The notes below the pieces were generated by a model that was not told where the DNA came from, ran no database searches, and saw nothing but the letters and a program-made list of their open reading frames with translations. The position numbers and the translations under genes are program-made. Positions 8,042-16,656 of a stretch of DNA of 64,000 bases are shown here, piece after piece (positions within the stretch are counted from its first letter, which is position 1; the number at the start of each line of letters is the position of its first letter). Origin of the DNA: Kitasatospora sp. A2-31 (GTDB lineage: Bacteria > Actinomycetota > Actinomycetes > Streptomycetales > Streptomycetaceae); the NCBI RefSeq assembly GCF_022288725.1, contig NZ_JAKNTA010000005.1, positions 471,658-535,657 of the forward strand, given 5' to 3'.

Positions 8042-8874
8042 ACCGCCGCTCCGTTCGGCCGCAGTGCCAACAGGCCCTCGGCGATGGCGACTTCAAGTGC
8101 GATCCGGGCACTGCCGTCGCCGGCGGCGCGGACCCGGTCCAGGACGGGGGCGACCTCCAGGTGCTCCGGGGCGCCGTTCGCCACGGTCCAGGCCAGCCAC
8201 CGGGCGATCCGGGCGGCGGTGCGGAGGTCGCGCCGCATCATCGAGCGGGCGGCTCCCCGGGCGAGGGCGAGGGCGTGGCGGCGGGCGAGGTCGTGGATCG
8301 GCCCGCCGAGGTCGGGCAGGGCCAGGGGCGAGAGCCGGGCCATCGCCACCGACCAGCGGGGCCAGCCGAGCAGGGCCGGTTCGGGCACGGGGGCCGGAGG
8401 CGGACCCGGTCGGGCCGCGGGCCGCGGGGCGGAGACGGGCTGACCGTCGGGGTGACCGCCCGAATGACCACCGAGGGCGAGCAGGTCGAGGGTGGCGCGG
8501 TCCCGCCAGGACGCCGCCGCCGCGCCGTCGGACGGATCGTCGGTCGTGCCGGGGGCTGGTGCGGGGAACGCCTCCAGGGCCAGCGCGACGGCGAGCGCGG
8601 TCGGCCGGTCGGGGAGGAGCCCGTGCAGCAGCCGCGGCGCGAACACGTCCGGCCCGAGCACCCGGACGGCAGCCAACTCGGCCCGGGACAACGGGCTTTC
8701 CAGGAGCGGCACGTCCGGAGAGGGGCTGTTCGGCGGGCCGTCCGGCGTACCGTCGCCGGGCCGGCCGGGCGAGGCCGGGCCCGCGGCGCCCCGGAGGGCG
8801 TCGAGGACCCGGCCCGCCACTCGCTCGACGGCCGCGGCGTACTCGTCACGGAGGGAAGTGTCGGCGAACGGCAT
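8038..8874 (-). CDS. Orphan protein following the small peptide gene, 278 aa
   Basis: 278-residue protein of unknown function. It has three parts: an N-terminal helical segment (residues ~1-30), a Pro/Gly-rich linker (~30-60), and a second helical region interrupted by another Pro-rich stretch (~145-165), ending in a helical C-terminal domain with RDLRTAARIARWLAW. There is no signal peptide, membrane segment or catalytic motif. ATG at 8874 has AGGAG about ten bases upstream. It starts 45 bases after the stop of the 63-residue peptide gene and overlaps the next gene by four bases. Its strict context suggests a partner of that peptide; function cannot be deduced. Confidence 0.6.
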   Translation of the reverse strand: MPFADTSLRDEYAAAVERVAGRVLDALRGAAGPASPGRPGDGTPDGPPNSPSPDVPLLESPLSRAELAAVRVLGPDVFAPRLLHGLLPDRPTALAVALALEAFPAPAPGTTDDPSDGAAAASWRDRATLDLLALGGHSGGHPDGQPVSAPRPAARPGPPPAPVPEPALLGWPRWSVAMARLSPLALPDLGGPIHDLARRHALALARGAARSMMRRDLRTAARIARWLAWTVANGAPEHLEVAPVLDRVRAAGDGSARIALEVAIAEGLLALRPNGAAV

Positions 8875-8919
8875 GGGAACGAGGTTCTCCTGTCGTGGAG
8901 AGCCGGTGAGCCCGGCCGG

Positions 8920-9111
8920 TTACCGGGTCTTCTCCTTGGGCTGCTTCGGTGACAGCAGAAGGAGGGCGATCAGCACGCCCGAGGCTTCGGGCCGGTACGT
9001 GGGCGCGTCACTGACGGTCGCCTCGTCCTCCAGCATCAGCGTGCCGAGCACGTCGACCTCGGCCGGCGTGGCGAGCGGAGCCCGCGTGGTTCGGGTGGTC
9101 TGAGCAAGCAT
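8920..9111 (-). CDS. 63-aa small peptide, candidate precursor
   Basis: A 63-residue peptide, first gene of the leftward operon. The start is well supported: AGGAGG sits seven bases before ATG 9111. Residues 1-40 are hydrophilic, Thr-rich at the start with an acidic LEDE at 27-30. Residues ~41-55 turn hydrophobic (PEASG then GVLIALLLLS) and the end is basic (QPKEKTR). It has no Cys, so it is not a lanthipeptide or thiopeptide type. The leader-then-core architecture and the head-of-operon position recall a precursor peptide; a small membrane-associated protein is the alternative. I do not recognise the family. Confidence 0.65.
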   Translation of the reverse strand: MLAQTTRTTRAPLATPAEVDVLGTLMLEDEATVSDAPTYRPEASGVLIALLLLSPKQPKEKTR

Positions 9112-9352
9112 CGGCTGCCTCCTCATCGGGATTTCACCGCCTGGCCCGGCGGTGCCCCCTCGTCCGACGATACGGGTGCGAACTGTCCGGCGCAACGGGC
9201 GTACTCTGCGTGACCGATGGCACCGGGCGGACCTCGCTCCCGGATGCGCTCGGTGGCGAACGGCCCGTCCGTGCAGGGTCGGAGTGGCCCTCGACGCTCC
9301 GGTGCCGCGGGGCGGTACCCCTGGCCGCCGGCGAGTCGGTACGGTCGGGTGC

Positions 9353-10126
9353 ATGACCACTGCCTTGATCACCGGCGCCACCGCCGGCATCGGAGCCGCG
9401 TTCGCCCGTCGGCTCGCCCGGAGCGGCTACCAGCTCGTCCTGGTGGCCCGGGACACCGGACGGCTGGAGAGCTCCGCCGCGGACCTGCACGACACGTACG
9501 GCATCGATGCCGAGGTGCTCACCGCCGATCTCGCCACCGAGGAGGGCATCGCGGCCGTGGAGGCGCGGCTGTCGGACACCGCCCGCCCGGTGGACCTGCT
9601 GGTGAACAACGCCGGCTTCGGCAACAAGGGCGCCTTCCTCACCGTCCCGCTCCAGGACGAGCTGGACATGCTGAAGGTCCACGTGGAGGCGATCCTCCGG
9701 CTGACCACGGCCGCTCTGCCGGGGATGCGCGAGCGGCGGCGCGGCGCGATCGTCAACGTCGCCTCGGTGGCGGCCTTCCTGCCGCGCGGGACGTACGGCG
9801 CGAGCAAGGCGTGGGTGGTGAGCTTCACCCAGGGCGTGATGCGCGATCTGGGCGGTACCGGCGTGCGGCTGATGGCGCTCTGCCCGGGCTTCACCCGGAC
9901 CGAGTTCCACCAGCGGGCGGGCATGGGCACCGGCAACATCCCGTCCTGGGGTTGGCTGTCGGCCGAGCGGGTGGTCGAGGAGGCCATGCGGGACCTCGCC
10001 CGCGGCCGCTCGTTGTCCGTGCCGGGCAAGCGGTACAAGATCGCGGTGGCGGTCGCCCGCCTGCTGCCCTCCGGCAAGCTCGGCGGACTCTCCTCCAAGG
10101 CGGCGCGCACCTACCGGACCGACTGA
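9353..10126 (+). CDS. Short-chain dehydrogenase/reductase
   Basis: 257-residue SDR with the TGATAGIG cofactor motif (7-14), NNAG, and the active site Y-G-A-S-K. The C-terminal third contains SVPGKRYK, seen in DltE/YqjQ-like members. The ATG at 9353 is chosen because the Rossmann strand begins two residues later; upstream in-frame sequence is unrelated. It is transcribed alone, divergent from the peptide operon (241-base gap), and followed by a 316-base gap before the ABC exporter. The substrate is unknown. Confidence 0.88.
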   Translation: MTTALITGATAGIGAAFARRLARSGYQLVLVARDTGRLESSAADLHDTYGIDAEVLTADLATEEGIAAVEARLSDTARPVDLLVNNAGFGNKGAFLTVPLQDELDMLKVHVEAILRLTTAALPGMRERRRGAIVNVASVAAFLPRGTYGASKAWVVSFTQGVMRDLGGTGVRLMALCPGFTRTEFHQRAGMGTGNIPSWGWLSAERVVEEAMRDLARGRSLSVPGKRYKIAVAVARLLPSGKLGGLSSKAARTYRTD

Positions 10127-10287
10127 GTCGGGAGGCGCTCGCGGCGGGCGGCGAGTCCCCGGGCCCCGGGGTCGCGCCGGCCTGCCGCCGGCCGCGAGCG
10201 CGACGGTGCGGCGGCCCCGGAGGGGAGCCGCCCGTGCGGCAGGCTCTGGCTGGCGACCCGGCGCCGGGAATAGAGCGAGCCTCACTA

Positions 10288-10315
10288 TTAGCTTCGCTAA
10301 CTATGAGCTATGCTC
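10288..10315 (+). promoter_or_regulatory. AT-rich island with two short dyads, likely operator/promoter
   Basis: TTAGC-TTC-GCTAA (10288-10300) is followed by GAGC-TAT-GCTC (10305-10315), and a TATGCT -10-like box overlaps the second dyad. This is the only AT-rich stretch between the SDR and the exporter, so it is probably the exporter promoter under repressor control. No regulator gene is adjacent. Confidence 0.5.
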
Positions 10316-10349
10316 GCCATGCCGGTGTCCGCTGCACCGCCATGCCCGC

Positions 10350-10390
10350 CGCGCACCCGCGCGGTGCCATGCCCTCCGCGCGGGTGCGCG
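10350..10390 (+). promoter_or_regulatory. 15-bp leader hairpin before the ABC exporter
   Basis: Perfect 15-bp arms CGCGCACCCGCGCGG (10350-10364) and complement (10376-10390) enclose an 11-base loop. The hairpin ends 40 bases before the GGAGG at 10431. Its position suggests an attenuator or mRNA-stability element. A terminator of the SDR gene is less likely because it lies more than 200 bases from that stop. Confidence 0.55.
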
Positions 10391-10442
10391 CTGCCGCGCC
10401 CGCCGCGCGCCGCCCGCGCGTCCGACCCTGGGAGGTCTGCCC

Positions 10443-12260
10443 TTGAGGCCCGACGGCATCCGATGGACCCCACCCGCCCGAGCCGCGGACGAGCCCCGCC
10501 CGCCGGCCCAGTGGCGCCGCATCCTCGCGCTGTTCCGCCCGTACACGGGCCGGCTCACCGCGGTCGGACTGCTGGTGGCGGCCTCCGCCGTGGTGTCGGT
10601 GATATCGCCGTTCCTGCTCAGGGCCGTCCTGGACACGGCCATCCCGCAGGGCCGCACCGGCCTGCTCAGCCTGCTCGCGCTCGGCATGATCGCCGCCGCC
10701 GTGGTGAACAGCATCTTCAACGTGCTGCAGACGCTGATCTCCACCACCGTCGGCCAGCGCGTCATGCACGACCTGCGCACCGCCGTCTACAGCCACCTCC
10801 AGCGGATGTCGCTGGCCTTCTTCACCCGCACCCGCACCGGCGAGGTGCAGTCCCGGATCGCCAACGACATCGGCGGCATGCAGTCCACCGTGACGTCGAC
10901 GGCGACCTCGCTGGTCTCCAACTTCACCTCCGTCATCGCCTCCGTCGTGGCCATGGTCGCGCTGGACTGGCGGCTCACCGTCGTCTCGCTGCTGCTCCTG
11001 CCCGTGTTCGTCTGGATCAGCCGGCGGGTCGGCAACGAGCGGAAGAAGATCACCACCGAGCGGCAGAAGCAGCTCGCCGCGATGAGCTCGGCGGTGCAGG
11101 AGTCCCTCTCGGTCAGCGGCATCCTGCTCGGCCGCACCATGGGCCGCTCGGACTCACTGGCCGCGGAGTTCACCGGCCAGTCCGACCAGCTGGCCGAGCT
11201 GGAGGTGCGCGCCAGCATGGCGGGGCGGTGGCGGATGAACACCATCCAGATCGTGATGGCCGCGATGCCCGCGGTGATCTACTGGGCGGCCGGCCTGGCC
11301 GCGGCCGGCGGCTCGCCGATCGTCTCGGTCGGCACCCTGGTCGCCTTCGTCTCGCTCCAGCAGGGCCTGTTCCGCCCCACCGTCAGCCTGCTCTCCACGG
11401 GTGTGCAGGTGCAGACGTCGCTGGCCCTGTTCCACCGCATCTTCGAGTATCTGGACCTGCCGGTCGAGATCGCGGAGCCGGAGCGACCGGTCGAGCTGGA
11501 GCGGATCACCGGCGAGGTCCGCTTCGAGGGCGTCGACTTCCGCTACGACCCGGACCAGGAGCGGCCGACCCTCTCCGGGGTCGAGCTCGAGGTTCCGGCC
11601 GGGAGCTCGCTCGCCGTCGTCGGCGAGACCGGCTCGGGCAAGACCACGCTCAGCTACCTGGTGCCCCGCCTCTACGACGTCACCGGGGGCCGGGTCACCA
11701 TCGACGGCGTCGACGTCCGCGAGCTCTCCTTCGACTCGCTGTCCCGGGCGGTCGGCGTGGTCTCCCAGGAGACCTACCTCTTCCACGCCTCGGTCGCCGA
11801 CAACCTGCGCTTCGCCAAGCCGGACGCCACCGACGCCGAACTGGTCGCCGCGGCCGAGGCCGCGCAGATCCACGACACCATCGCCGGGCTGCCGGACGGC
11901 TACGACACCCTGGTCGGCGAGCGGGGCTACCGCTTCTCGGGAGGGGAGAAGCAGCGGCTCGCGCTCGCCCGGACCATCCTGCGCAACCCGCCGGTGCTGA
12001 TCCTGGACGAGGCCACCAGCGCCCTCGACAACCGGACCGAACGCGCCGTCCAGCAGGCCATCGACACGCTGGCGGCGGGGCGGACCACCATCACCATCGC
12101 CCACCGGCTCTCGACCGTCCGGTCCGCCGACCAGATCGTCGTCCTGGATCGCGGCGAGGTGGTCGAGCGGGGCACCCACGACCGGCTGGTCGAGGCCGAC
12201 GGCCGGTACGCGGCGCTGCTGCGGCGCGAGGTGCCGGCCGCCCAGCTCGGCCGGGTCTGA
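10443..12260 (+). CDS. ABC exporter, fused membrane and ATPase domains
   Basis: 605-residue half-transporter of the ABC exporter (type IV) class. The six-helix membrane domain is at ~25-320 and the nucleotide-binding domain at ~360-600, with Walker A GETGSGKT (~395), Q-loop SQETYLF, signature FSGGEKQR (~498), Walker B VLILDEATSALD (~517) and the switch His in IAHRLS. It works as a homodimer or heterodimer; no second half-transporter is adjacent, so a homodimer is likely. The start is taken as TTG 10443 because GGAGG at 10431-10435 is ideally spaced; upstream in-frame ATGs lie in the hairpin leader. Substrate unknown (lipid, drug or peptide); it is the nearest exporter to the peptide operon but not part of it. 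Confidence 0.9.
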   Translation: MRPDGIRWTPPARAADEPRPPAQWRRILALFRPYTGRLTAVGLLVAASAVVSVISPFLLRAVLDTAIPQGRTGLLSLLALGMIAAAVVNSIFNVLQTLISTTVGQRVMHDLRTAVYSHLQRMSLAFFTRTRTGEVQSRIANDIGGMQSTVTSTATSLVSNFTSVIASVVAMVALDWRLTVVSLLLLPVFVWISRRVGNERKKITTERQKQLAAMSSAVQESLSVSGILLGRTMGRSDSLAAEFTGQSDQLAELEVRASMAGRWRMNTIQIVMAAMPAVIYWAAGLAAAGGSPIVSVGTLVAFVSLQQGLFRPTVSLLSTGVQVQTSLALFHRIFEYLDLPVEIAEPERPVELERITGEVRFEGVDFRYDPDQERPTLSGVELEVPAGSSLAVVGETGSGKTTLSYLVPRLYDVTGGRVTIDGVDVRELSFDSLSRAVGVVSQETYLFHASVADNLRFAKPDATDAELVAAAEAAQIHDTIAGLPDGYDTLVGERGYRFSGGEKQRLALARTILRNPPVLILDEATSALDNRTERAVQQAIDTLAAGRTTITIAHRLSTVRSADQIVVLDRGEVVERGTHDRLVEADGRYAALLRREVPAAQLGRV

Positions 12261-12375
12261 GCGGCCGCGGGCCCGGGCCGCGGACGGGCTCGGCCCGGGC
12301 GGCGGGGCTTCAGGCGGCGGGGCTCAGGCGGCCGGCGGGCCGGGGCCGGTCCGAGGGCCCCGCCCGCGGACGGGC

Positions 12376-13044
12376 TCAGGCCGCCTTGGGGATCTCGTTG
12401 TAGCTCTCCACGACCTCCTGGCCGGACAGCTGCTGGATCGCCCGCATCACCTCGTCGGTGACCTGCCGGCGGGCCTTGAGCGAGCGGGCCTGGCCGTGCA
12501 GCTCGTCGAAGTGCAGCGGCTCGCCGAAACGGACCGTCACCTTCCTGATCCGGGGGACGCGCTTGCCGATCGGCAGGATCTGCTCCGGGCCCTCCAGTGC
12601 CACCGGTACCACCGGGACGCCCGCGGTCAGGGCCAGCCAGGCCACACCGGTCTTGCCCCGGTAGAGGCGGCCGTCGAGCGAGCGGGTGCCCTCGGGGTAG
12701 ATGCCGAAGGCCTTGCCGTCCTCCAGGATCGCCAGCGCCGACTCCAGCGAGGCCTGGGCCGAGCGGTAGGTGCCGCGCTCGACCGGCACCGCGCCGATCG
12801 CCTCGAAGAAGCCCTTGGAGAGCGCGCCCTTCATGCCGGCGCCGGTGAAGTACTCGGCCTTGGCCAGGAAGTGCACCCGGCGCGGCGCGGTCAGCGGGAT
12901 CACCACGCTGTCGATGAAGGAGAGGTGGTTGCTGGCCAGGATGACGCCGCCCTTGCGCGGCACGTTCTCCAGGCCCTCGATGTTCGGCCGCCAGATCCCC
13001 CGCGCGAGCGGTTTCAGCACCAGCTTGGTGACGAGATCGAGCAT
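12376..13044 (-). CDS. PlsC-type 1-acylglycerol-3-phosphate acyltransferase
   Basis: 222-residue acyltransferase of phospholipid synthesis. It has the catalytic NHLSFID (H-x4-D) motif and the YPEGTRS glycerophosphate-binding motif, followed by the VPVVPVAL block. It transfers an acyl group to lysophosphatidate or a related acceptor at the membrane. ATG 13044 is preceded by GGGAGGG; an upstream in-frame ATG at 13065 lacks a site. It is monocistronic and convergent with the ABC exporter. Confident for family, not for the exact acceptor. Confidence 0.9.
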   Translation of the reverse strand: MLDLVTKLVLKPLARGIWRPNIEGLENVPRKGGVILASNHLSFIDSVVIPLTAPRRVHFLAKAEYFTGAGMKGALSKGFFEAIGAVPVERGTYRSAQASLESALAILEDGKAFGIYPEGTRSLDGRLYRGKTGVAWLALTAGVPVVPVALEGPEQILPIGKRVPRIRKVTVRFGEPLHFDELHGQARSLKARRQVTDEVMRAIQQLSGQEVVESYNEIPKAA

Positions 13045-13389
13045 GGTCCCTCCCAGGACGTGCACGCCCGAGGGGAGCCCGGGCCTGAACGGTCGACGAT
13101 CGGCGGTCGTCCCCGGCCGGGCCGGGAATCAGACCCGCAGACTACGACACCCACCCCCGAACCCGTCCACTCCCGGCAGCCGTGGCGCTCACCACGGCCG
13201 GGTAGGGTACGGCCGTCGTAGAGAAACGCACTCCAGCAGGTCTTCTCGATCAGCAGGTCGTTCCGATCGGCGGATCTTCGTGATCGGAGCACCGCCCGAA
13301 GGGCGGACCAGCCGATCGGTCGACCGGCGGACAGGCGTTTCAGCAGTTTCAGAAGCTCACCAGCTTCCAGTTCCCTCAGGAGGGGTCCC
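13045..13389. other. Divergent intergenic region upstream of the EF-hand gene
   Basis: 345 bases between the acyltransferase and EF-hand genes. It contains a TAGGGT -10-like box at 13203-13208, repeated AGCAGGTC elements around 13230-13260, and a small CCGCCC-GAA-GGGCGG hairpin (13292-13306). No open frame with a credible start was seen. Confidence 0.5.
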
Positions 13390-13602
13390 ATGGCAGACGT
13401 CGACAACATCCGCGCGGCCTTCGACAAGTTCGACGTGAACGGCGACGGCCGGATCACCGCCGCCGAGTACGCCCAGGTCGCGCGCGAGCTCGGCGACCTG
13501 ACCACGACGATCTCGGTGGCCGAGGCCATCATCAAGCAGATGGACACCAACCACGACGGTGAGCTCACCTTCGACGAGTTCCTGGCCGCCCGCCAGGGCT
13601 GA
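13390..13602 (+). CDS. Two-EF-hand calcium-binding protein
   Basis: 70-residue calmodulin-like protein with two canonical EF-hand loops: residues 15-26 (D-V-N-G-D-G-R-I-x-x-x-E) and 52-63 (D-T-N-H-D-G-E-L-x-x-D-E). All oxygen ligands at positions 1, 3, 5 and 12 are present in both, so both should bind Ca2+. No signal peptide, so it is an intracellular buffer or sensor, of the kind linked in streptomycetes to aerial growth and spore germination. Start: ATG 13390 with AGGAGG seven bases upstream. Single gene with a strong terminator after it. Confidence 0.95.
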   Translation: MADVDNIRAAFDKFDVNGDGRITAAEYAQVARELGDLTTTISVAEAIIKQMDTNHDGELTFDEFLAARQG

Positions 13603-13615
13603 GGCCGGCCCGGCC

Positions 13616-13639
13616 GGGCCCCGGGGCGACCCGGGGCCC
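13616..13639. terminator. Terminator hairpin with GCGA tetraloop
   Basis: GGGCCCCGGG (13616-13625) and CCCGGGGCCC (13630-13639) close a GCGA (GNRA-type) loop 13 bases after the EF-hand stop. It sits between convergent genes and is probably bidirectional. Confidence 0.8.
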
Positions 13640-13700
13640 GCCGCTCGGCTCCGGGCCCGCCGTCAGCCGCGGGCCCGCCGCCCGGCCCCGGGCCCGCCGT

Positions 13701-15899
13701 TCAGTCCTTGACGGGGAACACCCGGCGGACCACCCGCTCGGCGGCCCCGCCGTCGTCCCACGGGCAGAACCGCTCCCGGAACTTCGCCCGCGCCCCCGGC
13801 TCCGGGTCGCCCGCCAGCAGCGCCGCCGCCAGCCCGTCCGCGTCCACCGTCACCGCACCCGGCGGCTCGGCGAACAGGTCGAAGTAGACGCCGCGGTTCC
13901 GCTTGTACTCCTCCCAGTCCGGCGCGAACACCACGATCGGCCGGTCCAGCACGGCGAAGTCGAACATCATCGACGAGTAGTCCGTGACCAGCACGTCCGC
14001 CGCCAGGTAGAGGTCCTCCACGGTCGGGTGCGCGGAGACGTCCAGGATCTCGGCCGCGCCCTCGCCCGCCGCCAGGTCACCCGGGCCGCCGGTGTGGAAG
14101 TAGTGGGTGCGCACCAGCAGCGTGAAACCGGGGCCCAGCCTCCGCGCCAGCTCGCGCACGTCCAGCAGGGGCACGTAGCCGCCCTGGCCCTCGCGGTGCG
14201 TGGGCGCGTACAGCACGGCGGTGCGCCCGGGAGCCAGCCCGAACCGCTCGCGCATCGCGGCCACCTCGGCCGGCCCGGCGTTCGCCAGCCGGTCGTTGCG
14301 CGGGTAGCCGGTGTCCAGCATCTCGTACCGGCCCGGGAAGGCGCGGGCGAAGTGCTCGCTGGTGTGGGGATTGGACGAGACCAGGAAGTCCCAGCGGTCG
14401 ACGGCCTCCTGCAGCAGGTCGAAGTCCATCCCGTCGGCCGCCACCGGGTGGTCCTTCAGGTCCATGCCCATCGCCTTCAGCGGTGTGCCGTGCTGGGTCT
14501 GGACGTGCACCGTGCCGGGCCGCTTGACCATGGTCCGGGGGAAGTTGACGTTGTTCACGAAGTACTTGGCGGTCGCCATCGCCTTCAGGTAGGCGGGGGT
14601 GTTGACGATCACGTACGGCACGCCGGCGGGCAGCGCGGCCGCCCGGGCGCGGTTCTCCACCACCCAGACGCCACGGACGTCCGGCGCCAGCTCCTTCGCC
14701 TTCTCGTAGATCGCCGCCGGGCTGCAGGCGTACCCGCGGTGCCAGTACGCCGCGTAGACCGCCAGGTGCTCGTCCAGCGGCAGCCGGCGGAAGGCGTTGT
14801 ACGCGGTGAACCGGGCGCTGCTGCGGACCCCCTTCTTCACCGCGGGTGCCACGGCCCGCGCCCCGCGCTTGAGTTCGCGCGGCAGCCGCCCGGTGCGCCG
14901 CAGCTCCGCGTACGCGAGCCGGGCGCCGCGCGCGGCCAGCCGGTACTGCACGCCGCGCACCCCGCCGGGGAACCGGTAGCCGGCCGGGCGGTGGCGGGCG
15001 AAGTGCTCGGAGATCCGGCGGAAGAAGTCCTTGCGCCGGTCCGCCGGGACCAGCCCGGGGGTGTCGTAGACGTTGAGCGCCTGCCGGACGGTGCGGTCGA
15101 AGACCAGGGTGCGCAGCGACTCCGGCACGGGGCGGCCGGGCCGGTCCGGGCGGTCCAGGAAGGCGAAGATCGCGTCGTACTGGGCGAACGCGTCCGCGTG
15201 CCTGGGGGAGGCGGTGGAGGTGATCGCGCCGGCCCGGCCGCGCCGGTAGAAGTAGCAGGGCCGGTCGAGGTAGCGCAGCCGCTCGGCGGCCAGCAGCGCC
15301 GGGTAGGTGACCGAGATGTCCTCGTAGAAGCCGCGCCCGAAGGAGACGCCGAGACCGAGCAGGAACTCGCGGCGGAACACCTTGTTCCACACCGACATCA
15401 CGGTCTGGAACAGCGCCGGGTGCTCGGCCAGGGTGGCGCCCTCGACCAGCGGGGAGCCGACCAGCACGTGGCGCCAGGGGTTGGGCTCGGTCCCGCCGTC
15501 CGGGTAGGCGTGGACGAAGTCGGTGAGCAGGACGTCGGTCGGCCGGTCGCGCTTCGACTCCCGGTCGAGCTCGTCGACGAGCGCGGAGACGGTGCCGTCC
15601 GGCAGCCAGTCGTCGCTGTCGACGAACCAGACGTACTCGCCGCGCACCTCGGGCAGCGCGGCCGTCCGGGCACCCCCGAGGCCCTGGTTCTCGGTGAGGT
15701 GCAGCACGCGCAGCCGGCGGTCGCGGGCGGCGTACTCGTCCAGGATCTCGCCGCAGCGGTCCGGGGAGCGGTCGTCCACCGCGATCACCTCGAAGCGGGA
15801 CTCCCCGGCGGGAGTGGCTTCCAGGATCGAGTCGAGGCAGCGGGGCAGGTAGCGCTCCACTCCGTGGACCGGGAGCACGATGCTGAGGAGGACTGGCAC
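13701..15899 (-). CDS. GT2 glycosyltransferase fused to CDP-glycerol glycerophosphotransferase
   Basis: 732-residue two-domain wall-polymer enzyme. Residues ~5-230 are a family 2 glycosyltransferase (VDDRSPD at 41-47, DSDD at 94-97). Residues ~370-730 are a TagB/TagF-type CDP-glycerol:poly(glycerophosphate) transferase, with QTQHGTPLKAMG near 467, YAPTHREG, and DVLVTDYSSMMFDF near 638. It should act at the inner membrane face in teichoic acid or similar phosphodiester polymer assembly. The GTG at 15899 gives the usual glycosyltransferase N-terminus; there is no strong ribosome site, so a start upstream is possible. It stands alone, with no other wall-polymer genes in the window. Confidence 0.88.
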   Translation of the reverse strand: MPVLLSIVLPVHGVERYLPRCLDSILEATPAGESRFEVIAVDDRSPDRCGEILDEYAARDRRLRVLHLTENQGLGGARTAALPEVRGEYVWFVDSDDWLPDGTVSALVDELDRESKRDRPTDVLLTDFVHAYPDGGTEPNPWRHVLVGSPLVEGATLAEHPALFQTVMSVWNKVFRREFLLGLGVSFGRGFYEDISVTYPALLAAERLRYLDRPCYFYRRGRAGAITSTASPRHADAFAQYDAIFAFLDRPDRPGRPVPESLRTLVFDRTVRQALNVYDTPGLVPADRRKDFFRRISEHFARHRPAGYRFPGGVRGVQYRLAARGARLAYAELRRTGRLPRELKRGARAVAPAVKKGVRSSARFTAYNAFRRLPLDEHLAVYAAYWHRGYACSPAAIYEKAKELAPDVRGVWVVENRARAAALPAGVPYVIVNTPAYLKAMATAKYFVNNVNFPRTMVKRPGTVHVQTQHGTPLKAMGMDLKDHPVAADGMDFDLLQEAVDRWDFLVSSNPHTSEHFARAFPGRYEMLDTGYPRNDRLANAGPAEVAAMRERFGLAPGRTAVLYAPTHREGQGGYVPLLDVRELARRLGPGFTLLVRTHYFHTGGPGDLAAGEGAAEILDVSAHPTVEDLYLAADVLVTDYSSMMFDFAVLDRPIVVFAPDWEEYKRNRGVYFDLFAEPPGAVTVDADGLAAALLAGDPEPGARAKFRERFCPWDDGGAAERVVRRVFPVKD

Positions 15900-16656
15900 G
15901 CTGGCCGAGTCTAGCGAGCGCGGTCGGCGGCGGATCCGTGCGGGGCGCCCCGTGGCGCGCGGGGGGAGGAGAGCGGTGCTCCCGGAGCCGGAACCGCCGG
16001 TGCCGGGCCCCGTGCGGGGCGGCACCGGCAGCCAGGTGGCGGCCCGGCCGACCCTCTACGGCCGGCCGCCTGTCCGAAACCTCCCGAACCTGGCCACCGC
16101 AGCGTCGAGGCGGCCGGCAGTGGCTCGGGGGAGCCGGAGATCTTCATCTGTCGAACACGCGACTGGGTGCGGGCGGTGCGAGCTCGCGCCCGCGCATGTC
16201 GATGAAGATATTGCTTGGAGCTTCGAGCCGAGTCAATCCCGCGATTGTGTTCACTTCCTGAAGTGATAGTCGTATCGCGTGACGCCGCGAGCGGGGCTGG
16301 CGGTCGAGCGAGCACGCGGTCGCAGCGCGTAGCGGCCCCGTGCTCGGGGTGCGCCCGGCGCTCGTCTGCTGCGCCGCCCGCCCGGGGACTGTGTGCCATG
16401 ACTGTCGGTGACCCTGTACGCCCGGCGCGTGCCTCTCGGGCAGGCGCCGGGCCGGTGCCTCCGTCGCTCCGGTGACGGGCGGCGGGTCGTGCACCATCAT
16501 TGATGCCTAGTCGTGACCGGACGGGTGGCCCCTGGTGCGTCGTCAGTTGACGCCGCACGGTACGGTGGCAGCACACCAGGACGGTTGCGCGAAGGCCGTC
16601 TGTCACGGATAGTCTTCGCCTCACGGCCCTGGCGCCTCGTAGGGGTGGGAATACTG
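15900..16656. other. 757-base intergenic region with dyads
   Basis: No convincing gene. It holds an inverted repeat ATCTTCATC / GATGAAGAT (16140-16148 and 16201-16209), a dyad TCACTTC-CT-GAAGTGA (16251-16266), and a less GC-rich patch at 16196-16275. A 21-codon frame (16196-16261) ends in the dyad but has no ribosome site. It separates the leftward glycosyltransferase from a rightward small gene and probably contains both promoters. Confidence 0.55.
16251..16266. promoter_or_regulatory. 16-bp dyad, possible operator
   Basis: TCACTTC-CT-GAAGTGA is an exact dyad in the AT-richer part of the long gap. It has the size and symmetry of a repressor site; the regulator is unknown. Confidence 0.4.

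Larger units (their letters stand above)
10127..10442. other. Leader region of the ABC exporter
   Basis: 316 bases without a gene. They contain an AT-rich promoter/operator island (10281-10318) in otherwise extremely GC-rich DNA, and a strong hairpin (10350-10390) just before the ribosome site of the exporter. Confidence 0.7.

Noticed and set aside
10443..12260. Dedicated exporter of the peptide operon
   Set aside because: Opposite strand, separated by an SDR gene and with its own promoter island; closeness alone is not enough.
16196..16261. 21-codon frame in the 15900-16656 gap
   Set aside because: Has two in-frame ATGs but no ribosome site, and its end is explained by the 16-bp dyad.
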